From Trachythela sp. YZ-2020 (lineage: Eukaryota; Cnidaria; Anthozoa; Malacalcyonacea; Clavulariidae): a stretch of 64,000 nt of DNA. The translations under genes and the position numbers were made by a program. The notes under the pieces were generated by a model that was not told the origin of the DNA, made no database searches, and saw only the letters and a program-made list of their open reading frames with translations. Below, piece by piece: positions 15,571 to 26,166 of this stretch; within the stretch, counting starts at the first letter, position 1, and every line of letters starts with the position of its first letter. The stretch spans positions 2,895,001 to 2,959,000 of the forward strand of contig JADLSH010000273.1 in NCBI GenBank assembly GCA_016169945.1, given 5' to 3'.

Positions 15571-17529
15571 TTATGTTTTATGTTTTAAGTTGTTGTTTTT
15601 GTGGAGTGTATTCACACATAAGGACATCAAGGTGTTAGACCTCGGAGTTGGAAATGAGGCTTTGGTTAGTAACTTGTCACCTTGAATTCTCCAGTGACCA
15701 TATGCATATGTATCCACACCTCCGCTAGATTCGTCAATCACTCGCTTGTCATCTGAATTTCTCAAGGCTATCTTTGTAGTTTGTTCTGTAAACAGTTCCA
15801 TTCCCCTTGATCTAATTCTGTTAGCAGTTATGGTATTTGTGGTGTTGTCCAAAAGACAGTTCTCAAAGTCTTTAAATGATAATCCAGCCGCCTTGTGCCT
15901 ATCAACTCCTTTACATTTTCTAACGGTATTGTCTTTATACATTTTCAACTCGATTGTTTTAATTTCCCCATTCTCATCCTCAACTTCCTTACTCTCAACC
16001 CCTTCGGTATAACCTATTTGAAGACTATACACTTTAGAACACACCGCAACTACTTTTTTGATGATATTACCCCCAGCTTCTAGTTTGATTTTACGAGGCT
16101 CCTTACGATTAATTTGTGGGATGCCTCGTTTAAACTCATCACCCTCTGGTTTTGGGAAGTTGCTTGTATCCCAGTGTAAGTCCAAATTTGATTTTATATC
16201 TTCGTAAAAGTCATTTGTAAATATTGTACAAACCACCCCATCGGTGTCTATGTAATTAAGATCTACTTTCCCCCATGTGTTTTTAATGTAATCGTAGTAC
16301 ATCTCATACATTATGGTCTTTGACATATCAAGTATCGCCTGACCCACAAATATAGGTTTGTTCAACTTGATAGATTTAGTTCTCATCGTGACTAGCGCCA
16401 TATTCTCCTCTAAGATTAGACGCGAGTCAAATGTTGGCTTCTTAGTGAGCTTAAGAGCATCCGACTCCGATTGAGTGACTTTCATGGTTTTACGATTTCT
16501 AACGTTCTCCATGGTTTTACCAAACACAGAGTTAGGACCTAATTTGAAGAAGGTGACCCCAAACTCATCACCTTCGATGGAAGCCTTCTTTCTCAGTTCG
16601 ACACATAAGTCTACAAAGGGTTTCATCCAAGCCTTCTCGATGTACTTCACTCCCTTGTGGATTTTAGTAAGGATTAATCCCTTGCTTATGTAGTATTTTA
16701 ACGAAGAGTCTTTAACAATATAATTCTCTTTGTCGTTAAAGTTAGGGATTAACTTACTCATACTACCAGCACCAGGATTTAACGCTTCTGGTGCGAGGGG
16801 AATATCGTTATGGGTGTCATGTAAATTGGGTGGGTAGGTTAAATTAACCATTAAAGTACAACCTTGGTTATCACCGCTCTCTTCATCCCTGCCAAGACTT
16901 TCCCAGTTTAGGATGTCTTCGTTATCCATCCATTCTAAATTTTTGTATGGAAGTGGCATTTGCATGACACTTGCATATAGTGCGTTAAGATCTGGGTTTA
17001 TGATGAAAGTGGAAGGCTTATTTGGATCAAAGTCTTTTAGATACTTGTTGTTGGCAACCGAGTACCTTTTAGAAGCCATAGAAATACCACCTCTAATTCC
17101 TTGTTCGAAAAATGGGTACATATCACTATTAGCAGATGAAATAAGTTCTACTTCTGCCTTGGTTATTAGTAACATGGCATCCCAAAAGAATGATGGTGCT
17201 GTTGGATAATGGACAGGATCTAACCCAAATGTATCTAAACTTTTGTTCCTATACTCTTCAAATATATCTGTAAGAGCAGCCACATCGGACCAAAGATAGG
17301 CATCGTGAAAGTCTTGCATGGTTTTGCACATAAAGGCTTTCCAAATATTTTGAGCATGCTTATAATCTTCATCGGAAAGATCACTTTCGGTAAGAATATT
17401 GTAGAACGCTTTTTGTGGGGGTAATTCTGTTTCTTTAAAGTTGTCAAAAGAAGTCATATGATCGTATGGATAGACACCCTTCCTTTTAACAAGGTTAAAC
17501 TGTTCCTCAGTTTTACAACCAGCCCTCAT
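15571..17529 (-). pseudogene. Polinton family B DNA polymerase, C-terminal part (polymerase domain)
   Basis: The 652-aa frame carries Exo III (DAYLWSDVAAL), motif A (PDLNALYASVM), motif B (KLGPNSVFGKTMENV) and motif C (YIDTDG). The catalytic aspartates of motifs A and C are present. A palm, fingers and thumb arrangement typical of protein-primed PolB follows. Upstream, the same enzyme continues in another frame (17526-19325). The two overlap by ATGA, and this frame is open for several codons upstream of its ATG. The enzyme would replicate the element. As it stands the gene is split, so a full polymerase would need frameshifting or is lost. Confidence 0.9.
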
Positions 17530-19325
17530 TGTGACAAACTTTTCTGTAGGAGATTTTTAATTAGGGCGTCCAAACTTTGACCTAAATGTTGGAGTGAGTC
17601 ACGAAAAGTTAAAATATAGTTAATCTCTCTATATTTAATCTTAGTTTCGGTTTCCCCTTTAGAATTTACGATGTCCACCTTATAACTATACTTCTTCATT
17701 AAAACCTTCTTCTTAAGTTGGATTACTTTCTCTTCATTTTTGGCAATAACTGTAATTCCACCGTTCTCTTTTGGGTCATTACCCAGTTCTCGAATGAAAT
17801 GTTTGAGATCATAACCAGTAAGATTGTGGAAGAAAACTGGAATCTCTCTAGTTTTACAAGCCAAAATATTACATAAATTGTGGGCAATACATAAGAACCT
17901 ACCGGTATAGTGATCATGATGTCTCACAGGTCTATTTTTACAATAACCCTCTACTTCGGATGATCTTTCTATATCTTTCTTACAAATTCCACAAAGTTTT
18001 TCAGTGTCCATTAAACGGTTGGCTGTAAGTAGTTCTTCCCCTTCTAAGGGTATCTCCTTTTCAGTCTTATCGTAAAAATTCCTCGCTATCTCATATAGCT
18101 TGTCAACATACTTTTGGGCTGAGAACTCACCTAACACTTTGTGGTATTCCCTGTGTCCATCCCCATAAACAGATTGAAACCCAAATCCTGATGGGATGTG
18201 CTTATTTAACTGGGTGTCCTTTTTTACTAATTTAGGGTTTAAAATTGCCTCGCTGTCAGTGTATATGACTAATGGACATCTTAAAGTCTTTTTATACCCC
18301 CTAAACTTAAGTATATTATACCCCGGTTTTGGGAATGTGGTTTTTCCAACAGAGTTATTAACACACATCTCAGTATGTGTTGCTAATGCTTCTGGAGTTC
18401 TAAAAAAGTTTAAACATCTACGACATGGGTGGGGGTTGTGGTGCTGATTTTTTTCCCCAAACAACCTAGATTCTGAAGCTACCGTTAAATAATGTTGTTT
18501 GTATAACAAAAGTATAACAGTTCTCTCAGAAACTTTAGTGGATGGATACAATGGTTCAATTTCCTTATTTTCTCTACCGTACTCATCACGAGCATGATCA
18601 AGGTAGTAAACTATAAGAGTTAGGTTGTTTTGGTTCTCAAATTTTTCAAACTGGTCAGGTGTCATTGGGAAAGTAATTCCTTTTAAGTTATACTTACTTC
18701 CACAACCCTGTAAAACTTTATCAACCCTTTCAGAGTTTTTGTCTTTAGGATATAAAGATCGATCTACTGCGTAAAGGAAGCACTTATCGTCCCAGTTTTT
18801 AATGTTTATAAGGGCATGCTTATTAGCTAACCACTCAGGCAAATGCACAAAGGAGTGTCCCTGTTGTAAAACTAATTTTGAAATATTGATATGTAAGCCA
18901 TAAATTGTATCTAGGGCCCAACCAGATTTTTGGGTTTGAAAGGAAGTCATCTTAGACAACAGGGATTGTTTAATTGCCTTCCACTCCTCTTCTAAATTAG
19001 AAAATTTGTTTCTAACACCTATACTGTCTGCTGAAATGTACTTATCCTCAAAAAATTCAGTACCATCCTCCTTTGTGTTTTTAAACTTACAATGAAGTTT
19101 AACAATTATTTTTGATGGTATGTTATCTCTAATAACTCCCATAATTTGAGGCTTTAACAAAACTAATAATGTGGGTGGTAAAAGCTTAGTTCTATTCCTT
19201 ATAATGTAATTCTTAAAAACATTATTATGTGCGGATCCAACTATCTCTGGTTGGATCATGTTTTGCTCCAAAATACCTTGTACATCTTCATTTTGAAGAT
19301 TATTATTATTTCCATCATTAATCAT
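17526..19325 (-). pseudogene. Polinton family B DNA polymerase, N-terminal part (exonuclease domain)
   Basis: The 599-aa frame includes a cysteine/histidine finger (CRRCLNFF with THTEMC), Exo I (VIYTDSEAIL), a second zinc-like region (CGICKKD, then VRHHDHYTGRFLCIAHN) and Exo II (FHNLTGYDLKHFI). These are characteristic of Polinton polymerases. The frame ends shortly after the LDALIKNL segment, where the polymerase continues in the -1 frame. The shift point is near a short A5 run, consistent with a single-base indel. No X-XXY-YYZ slippery heptamer was found. Its start lacks the AATAAAATG motif. Confidence 0.88.
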
Positions 19326-19346
19326 GCCTCTTTATGTTACATTCAA

Positions 19347-19376
19347 AAAACTAAATCTTTTTATCGATTTAGTTTT
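19347..19376 (-). terminator. Gene-end hairpin after 19400
   Basis: AAAACTAAATC pairs with GATTTAGTTTT (11 bp). It sits between the leftward 131-aa gene and the polymerase start. Confidence 0.7.
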
Positions 19377-19399
19377 CTATACCTAATTTTTACTTATAC

Positions 19400-19795
19400 T
19401 TATAACTCTTCCACGATAGGTTTCAACTTTCTTTCTGGTTTTCGCACCTTCTTCATACCTTTTACCGTAATGTCAAAACACTTTTCTTTGTTCTTGTTTG
19501 TGTACACTCCATCCAAGGAGAAGTGGAGGGTAATTATCATAGTACCCTCTTTGTACAAGTCCTTTGTTAATTTATCGGACAGTTGATCACATTTAAGATA
19601 GAAGGTGCTTATTTTCTCACCATAAAATCTTAGGGTTGTAACCTCATGTTTTGTCGCAAGTTCTTGTAATTTGGACAGTTCTGGGTTGTCTAATACGACT
19701 GGAATTGTGTAACCGCCATATTTGCCTTTATCGATGCCAAATGTAAAGACTTCTTGGATTTCAAACTTAATTGGTACTTCAAATTTTAAACTCAT
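19400..19795 (-). CDS. Hypothetical 131-aa protein, possible OB-fold
   Basis: An intact ORF lies immediately upstream of the polymerase on the same strand. It is strand-rich with a basic tail (KGMKKVRKPERKLKP). The size, position beside the polymerase and alternating pattern would suit a single-stranded DNA-binding protein, but I see no diagnostic motif and treat that as a guess. The start follows AATAAAGGATG, a variant of the start motif. Confidence 0.55.
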   Translation of the reverse strand: MSLKFEVPIKFEIQEVFTFGIDKGKYGGYTIPVVLDNPELSKLQELATKHEVTTLRFYGEKISTFYLKCDQLSDKLTKDLYKEGTMIITLHFSLDGVYTNKNKEKCFDITVKGMKKVRKPERKLKPIVEEL

Positions 19796-20178
19796 CCTTT
19801 ATTATAGTTATAGTTATTTGTTTTGAGATTATCAATTCTTATAAGGTGTCATTATGGGGTTATAAAAGTGACTCCTACTATCTTGATGAGATACTCTGCA
19901 ATTTTATAGTGTTTTTTGTTTTTTTCTTTTGTTTTTACCCTAGTTGGGTGGTTGTGGTTGTGGTTGTGGTTGTGGTGGTGGTAATGTTTTTGGTTGTGTT
20001 GGTGGTGGTTGGTAGAGTTAGACAAACCTAAACTCTCTTAGTTCATCATACAAGTGGTTTTTCCACACATCTCGTTTTGTCGTTGTAATACTTTATCTAG
20101 GTTATTTTGAAAATTCTAAAACTAAAAACTTTCACCCTTGGCTTTGAAAACAGCAGACAAATACGATTGACCTAGCGT
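19796..20178. other. 383-bp intergenic region with G/T-rich tract
   Basis: A GGTTGTGGTT/GGTGGT-rich tract spans about 19946-20015. The ORF across it is a by-product of the simple sequence. No hairpin comparable to the other gene ends was seen downstream of 20179. Confidence 0.5.
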
Positions 20179-20631
20179 TTAGTAGTCGTCATCATCAGCC
20201 TCACTACTATGCTCATCATCAGCTTTACGTTCAACATACAAATCACCCATTCTGACACGAAAATTCTCAATGTTAACTGAATCGTGACAAAAACATGTTT
20301 TTTTACCTGGTGTTATCATTTTACCACATACCTTACCTTTTCTTTTCCCATTTTTTATAACACTTTGACAAGGACCAGGTGAGTTCTTAAGTTTATCCTC
20401 TCTTTTGATGGCATCTTCAATGTCTCGTTGAACTTTTTTTTGCTCTATTAGTTTTGGGTTGTGCCCATTGCAAGTGGTCCTTCCATCTTTAGCCAACTCA
20501 CCACACTTTTGATCTTTTCTTTTCCCACTTTTAAAGGTGTGGTCACATCTAACACGATCATCCACACTTTTATTTTTCAAAGTCTCTTTTTGCAGGTTAA
20601 CTCTTTCTAAATAGTCTTGATCATTCTCCAT
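20179..20631 (-). CDS. Protein with duplicated C-C-C-H zinc-binding repeat
   Basis: The 150-aa protein has two copies of the same unit: C29-x13-C43-x10-C54-x2-H57 and C88-x13-C102-x10-C113-x2-H116. Each contains a basic GKRK turn (SGKRKDQKCG and NGKRKGKVCG). The identical spacing argues strongly for an internal duplication of a metal-binding module. Similar C-x-G-x-R/K-x-G-x-x-C-x-H modules occur in large DNA viruses in my recollection. The tail is acidic (EADDDDY). The start follows TTAAATAAATGG. It is the last gene before the right inverted repeat. Confidence 0.72.
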   Translation of the reverse strand: MENDQDYLERVNLQKETLKNKSVDDRVRCDHTFKSGKRKDQKCGELAKDGRTTCNGHNPKLIEQKKVQRDIEDAIKREDKLKNSPGPCQSVIKNGKRKGKVCGKMITPGKKTCFCHDSVNIENFRVRMGDLYVERKADDEHSSEADDDDY

Positions 20632-20683
20632 TTATTTAATACTTAATTTCCTATAAACCCTTAGAAATACAAGGCTCTATGAT

Positions 20684-20993
20684 TTCCCGAAGTTGTTGCG
20701 GAAGTGTTTTTGAGGGAAAATGTTGCACAGTGTTGCACCAGCGTAGGTATGTGTTGCCCCGCGTGGGTATGTGTTGCACAGTATTGCGCAATAGTCTCCC
20801 GGATATGTTCATCACGTGTTAGCGAAGCGAAGCGAAGTGACCGTCACGTGTTAGGGGGATGGTCGTCGTCACGTGGTCGGTGAAATGTTGCGAATCGGGT
20901 GTTTAAAATGCTGACGTTTTCAAAAATGCTGACGTTTTCAAAAATGCTGACGTCAGCAAAAAAATGAGCCAAAGGTGGAAAAATTCCCCTACT
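20684..20993 (-). repeat. Polinton right terminal inverted repeat
   Basis: The reverse complement aligns in blocks with 913-1135: AGTAGGGG end, CTCATTTTTTTGCTGACGTC, ACGTCAGCATTTT copies, AACACCCGATTC, CTATTGCGCAATACTGT, AACATTTTCCC. It has an extra segment absent on the left, which includes CACGTGACGACGACC and an AGCGA repeat. The two ends are therefore not identical. Confidence 0.85.
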
Positions 20994-21000
20994 TACGTTG

Positions 21001-23818
21001 TTTAGAAATGTTAACTGATCGTGCATTGTCTGACAGAATTCAGACATGGCATAATCTGGCTTTTACAGCCATTCACAGCATTTGGGCCATGTTCGTTTGC
21101 GCAAGGTTTCGTCATCTGGTGCGCCATTTGCCAGGCCATACGGCGTGAGGAAATTCCCGGGAAAGTGGTTAAAAAACCCACACTTTTTCTGGTGTCATGG
21201 GTATTTACATTTCTGCGAAAGCTAGTATCAGAAAAAGTATCTTGCTTTAGTTTGTTGTTCAAAACACACACACACTTTGTACAATGTATCATTTAGAAAC
21301 CTGTTTAGTTTCAATAGGAAACGAAAACCGTAATAATTATTCATAATCTTACAGTCTAAATAAATCATACTATGGTGGGCTCCACTAGGAGTACATTGCA
21401 ACACATGGTCCCCAAATCTAAAAACGAAAGACAGTTATCAGAGTGTCTACATTTTTAACTTTATGTACTCAACTTGGGTTTGCTGACAAACATCATTTGC
21501 CTGTTCCGTAACCGTCAATAGATTTGTAGCACCATTTACTGAAACCCACCTATATTGTCATCAACATCTCGGACATGAAAATTCGGGTAATCTATTTCTT
21601 TCCGTTAACAATTTTAAACCTGGAACGCAAATCACGGCAAACACCACAGTTTGTATCATATCTAATCAATTTCTGCAGAATCGTATGTCAGATGTAAACT
21701 CTGAAAATCACCATTGTTTCTCTTTGCTGCATACTATTGCTAACAGTTTCTGCTGGATCAAATGTCCTGGCTATGAAACCGTATATATTTTGTGATATAT
21801 ATTATACAAATAATGAATGTTTATGAGTGCAATGGTAAAAATATTTTCATGTGGTGAAATATATGGAATTTTCCATTTCACGAGGCGAGAGCCGAGTGGA
21901 ATGGGAAGTTCCATCTTTCACCAAATGAAAATATTTTTACCATTGCACGAATGAAAACATTCATTATTTGTTTTTTATGACACCAAAATATATCAATGTT
22001 ATTGAAAGATTATTGAATTAAATACAAAACAATTACATACCAGAGTTACATGATTGTATCATGTTCAAAATTGACATAAAATCAAGTAAACAAGTCCCAA
22101 AAATTTATAATGAATAATTATTAAGATAATGGCATTTATTTCACGAAAGTTTATCGTTAAAAAACCATATTTTTACATCCGCCATTTTGTTTGCATTTAA
22201 ACATGGTGAAATTAAGGTTAAATGAGCTACGAACATGATACGATTAGCATTTTGACGGATGGAATTTAATGAAAACCAAACCGTGGATTTTTGTACTATA
22301 CTATTTTTTCCATTGCACGGCTGAGCGTGCAATAATTTTCTCGCTTTATTTTAACGTCACGTGATCATAATCAACCAATTAAATGACGAGAATCTACTAA
22401 GGTGTTATATAATAATTATTATTGAACAAATGAGGCTTTATGCTTTTTAACGTATTCTAGAATCAAGCATCGTAAATTCCACAATAATAAAAACTAACAG
22501 TTTTTGCAAGTTTAATCCTTTCATGCGAGCTGCGATTTAAAATATCTAAGAAAAAATCATTTAGCGTTTTATCTCGGAAGATTTGAATAGAGCCAATGCG
22601 ATTTAAAATATATGAAATGGAAAATCTCAATCTATTTTACAAAGCGTTATATGGTATCACAACAAAAATAGGCAAACAAAAACAAAACAAAAATGTCATC
22701 CTATAAAACCAAATTTTCAGTCATTCAAATAACTTCTTATTCAATTACCAACCTCGTAAGCCTGGTTTACCTTATAGCAACCTCATGCCTGCATAGTATA
22801 TACGTACACTTATAACACCAGAAGCTTGGAAGCAATGCGTGTTTATGCATTGATAATTGTAATACGCCCGAAGTTTGCCATTGTTACACAATTGTTTCCA
22901 ATGACCACGGACATCAAGTATCAACGGTCAATGTGGCTCGCATGCAGTTGCTCATTGTAAACCGGGTTTTATCGTGTACTTTTTGATTTGATCATTTGTA
23001 TATTTAACAACGCATAAAAATGTAAATATGTCATAAAGGAAAAGCGTGCATATTTGAAAGCACGCATATATGTTGAAGTTGGATTACCTTTTTTTGATGC
23101 ACCCTGTATATTACTTTAATAGTTTAAAAAATAGTAAATAAGGGGAATGTATATATTCCATCAGAAGAAATAAAGAGAACATTTATATTCATAAATTTGT
23201 ACTTTGCATTGAAGATAGAGTTAGATAATGCAACACGTATAACCAAACTGCAGATGATACCTTCTGGCCTGAACATTTATATTTATTGCCATTACCATTA
23301 TTATTAGCTGATCACAGTACAATTGTCCGCAGGCCAATAAGATGTCCGTATAGATTTTAGAACTATGCCTTTTACATCCGTATAGCTCATATCGATGAAA
23401 GAGATAAAATGCTTTCAATTAAATCTATTCTATCCTTCTAGAGTGTACCGGTCACGCTTTTGGCGTAGCTACTCAATGCAACAGTTTCTTTTTTTACATC
23501 TAAAGTTGTTGTTATTGGAACACCACATACCCCAGTAGAACCAGACGCTATTTATTTCTCATTTTATTTCCTATTTTGGAAGTGTTTATTTCCTTTTTAA
23601 TGAAATCCAATTTTGGCATGTTATCACGCGTATTGAGTTGATAGCTTCACTTTTCCCGTACCATAGTCTAGGAGCTGTATATGAGTTTGTAGGCAGCATT
23701 GCATTTAGGATAGGTAACCTCAACTGCAGTTTGTGGTAAAATGACCATTACTGATCCAAGCCTATTATTGCTGCCGAAGGCAGCATACTATTTTAGCTCC
23801 CAGACCTTAGCGGACCTA
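21001..23818. other. Non-coding flank, apart from one foldback
   Basis: No convincing gene was found. Short ORFs here have no recognisable domain. A foldback MITE lies at 21807-21970. Confidence 0.5.
21807..21970. repeat. Foldback MITE (164 bp)
   Basis: CAAATAATGAATGTTT at the left pairs with AAACATTCATTATTTG at the right, and the inner arms also match (GTGCAATGGTAAAAATATTT). The centre contains a second GAGGCGAGAGCCGAG-type palindrome. Confidence 0.75.
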
Positions 23819-24078
23819 TGTACAGTCGACTTTCCTTGTTTTGTCTGCTAAACGTGCTGATTTACTTTTTATAATAGCCAAACCGTCATCTCTATATAGG
23901 CCGATGCTTTCTTTGCCAAATTCCTTACTCAGGTGGTTTAAAATGAAAAGGCCTACTAACTCACAAATTTTCGCGCCGTCGAAACTGCCCATGGTAACGC
24001 CAAACAAACTCTTGCTATCTTTTTTTATCCATGAAATTCCTGTATTGAAAAGGAGAGATTTTCTAGCGTGTTATATTA
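23819..24078 (-). pseudogene. Reverse transcriptase fragment, Penelope-like element
   Basis: The leftward frame reads RKSLLFNTGISWIKK, then LFGVTMGSFDGAKICELVG and IGLYRDDGLAIIKSKSARLAD. YRDD is the catalytic motif C of the reverse transcriptase. The combination VTMGSxDGAxxCELVG with GLYRDDGLA is one I associate with the family that also carries the CNCR/GIY-YIG module seen at 30.9 and 31.6 kb. It is truncated on both sides. Confidence 0.7.
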
Positions 24079-24262
24079 TTGAAATATCGTATATAAATAA
24101 TATTAGAATTTACTCAACAAAAGAGCTGAAATAATTTCACGGTGTCGTCATCGTAACAAATTTCGCGTAAACAACGCAAACAAAGCCATGAATGCACACA
24201 TTGTCTCCCACATACACACCCACGCTCCGGCAGGAAGCATATAAGCGGTAATTTCTTTCGAT

Positions 24263-24317
24263 ACTTGTCACTGCCTGATGATTCTTTTACAGATGAAACA
24301 GCCTGTTGCAGACAAGT
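24263..24317 (+). ncRNA. Hammerhead ribozyme candidate with minimal helix III
   Basis: The conserved core CTGATGA (24275-24281) and GAAA (24295-24298) are present. Helix I forms from ACTTGTC-AC-TGC and GCA-GACAAGT (10 bp, 2-nt bulge). Helix II is a short TCT/AGA stem with a U-U closing mismatch. Helix III is reduced to two or three pairs (CAG/CTG). Predicted cleavage is after TT at 24307. Hammerheads with very short helix III are described for Penelope-like elements. A reverse transcriptase fragment of that class lies 200 bp away. Confidence 0.62.
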
Positions 24318-26160
24318 TTTGAGGTAAGCGAAAATCCAGAGGATGTTGGACAGCTGTCACGTGAATTTCTCGACCAATGTAATCGCGCTATTTTCCATCG
24401 TGTTTGTCAAAATTCTTGGTCGTGTAATTTGCATTGCACGCAGACACACTTGACATATTAATATTTTAAAAAATCTATAAAAAAGCAAGCGTGGCTTTCA
24501 TATTATATAAGGACTTGCGATATCTACGAAAACCTTTGAGGTAAGTGTCATTTTTTAACTTATTTTGAGCATCAAAGTTTGTCGTGTCTTCGTTACGTGA
24601 TGAAGTCTGTTTATAACTTTCAAAATAAAATATCTAGAATTCCCATCGTTCGGTTTTTCTATTTTTTTGCAAAAAAGTCAAGATAAATATATAAACTAAA
24701 AATCTTCTGGAGGGATCCCAGAGGTCCCCCGGCAGTTTTCGAGATATTCGGTATTGAAGTGACCATACTCATTTCAACTTTTGCCAAAATGGCACCTTAT
24801 TGCGCCTGACGACATTGCGCCACCAAAGCTTGTTTTTCCCAATGAATCTTGAAACTTCTTTAATATAAAGAGCGTTATTCTTTAGAGCAAGCGTTAAAGT
24901 ACTTTTGAATGAATTTAGGAGATTTAGGAGTTATTTGCGAGTTGATTAGAGATGTTATATCTGCGCTAGTGTCTGGCACTCTGGCTCTGTCTGCAATTTT
25001 GTTGTCTGACGGCCCACTCGACTCGCAAATATCGAATATTTTGTCATTGTTATTCAATTTTTTTCCTGGAATGCATCCATGCTATTTCAATAACTATTGA
25101 TCTACCTATGTGAGCAGTATTTTGTATGGTAAACGTTATTTTGATCTTTTATGTAGGCTGTACGTCGTCATATTGTATTAATCCGATGCCATTTCTGTCA
25201 ACAATCTTTGAAGTTGAACATCTCGAGTTTCCACACTTGACGCAGTTATTGCTCGTATTTTTCTGAAGAAGTGGACTTTACTGTTTAAAATAAGTGCTGA
25301 GTTTTAGAAGAAAATTTGTTGTTTCTTTACAGCTTTGTATTTTGGTTTGAATTCTATCATTGTATTGTTAATTTGCCTTCTTGTTGGATATTTGCTTTCT
25401 TTGATATTTCTTTATATATGTAGAGAATGAGCAAAGATATTATTATATTTTATGCATGCGCTATGTATTTTCAATAAAAATGGAACTGTATATTACTGTA
25501 AAGTTTGTTTTGTCTACATTTCACCCGTAATTTCTGTTGCAAAAGATCAATGTCTATACTACACTTCTCACTAACTTGTTGCACTATGTACATTACAAAT
25601 ACAGACGATTCAGGCAGTACCAATGGGTCAGCTTATGAAATCGTTTACTTAAGTGTATAAAATGCAATACGTGCAACACTGAACAAAGTGTCCACAAATA
25701 CATATAGAATTTTCAACACGTTTCACCACAAGACCAGTTGATCACACGCAGCCTTTGAGATTTCTGCACAAATAAATCCATTAAACGGACTTAAAGAGCC
25801 TTGTTATACATCGATACACAAACACTAAACATACCCATAATGATGGCATTGAGTCTCTGGATCAATAGCGTCCATTTTCGCAGAATTTGCTATGGCCAGA
25901 GATGTTGACTTCACGGCAGTCAACGCATAAATGAGGCCGCACGTGGAAACAACGCTCATTACCCATGATGCTTTGCGGCCTGCTGTCCAACCTCCTCTGG
26001 CGAAAATCTATAATTTGCTCTCACATTGTCTCCCACATACACCCCCACGCTCCGGCAGGAAGCATATAAGTGGTCATTTTACAGATGAAACAGCCTGTTG
26101 CAGACAAGTTTTGAGGTAAGCGAATATCTATAACTATATATATACGTGTAGGTTTAGGTC
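24318..26160. other. Mostly non-coding; Penelope-like end sequence at the right
   Basis: No gene is supported. 26030-26160 is related to 24190-24340 and 30501-30680 (CAGGAAGCATATAAG, GATGAAACAGCCTGTTGCAG), a repeated retroelement terminal sequence. It ends with TAGGTTTAGGTC, into which the palindromic element at 26167 is inserted. Confidence 0.5.
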
Positions 26161-26166
26161 TACGAA

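Larger units (their letters stand above)
913..20993. mobile_element. Polinton/Maverick virus-like DNA transposon, near complete
   Basis: This is a 20,081-bp element bounded by inverted repeats that begin AGTAGGG. The flanks are CACGTT (907-912) and TACGTT (20994-20999), a 6-bp target duplication with one mismatch; 6 bp is the known Polinton duplication size. It encodes the family's diagnostic set: family B DNA polymerase with Polinton-type motifs, retroviral-like integrase, A32-type packaging ATPase, and major and minor capsid candidates. Genes lie on both strands in at least fourteen short transcription units separated by AT-rich hairpins. Almost all ORFs are open, so insertion or decay is recent. 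The polymerase and one small gene are frameshifted. No adenain-type protease was recognised, which is unusual. An adintovirus-like relative is an equivalent description. Confidence 0.93.

Noticed and set aside
17526..17580. Programmed -1 frameshift in the polymerase
   Set aside because: No X-XXY-YYZ heptamer or strong downstream structure was seen; a single-base indel is simpler.
19771..20031. ORF through the GT-rich tract
   Set aside because: Valine runs come from simple sequence, and it is antisense to the start of the 131-aa gene.
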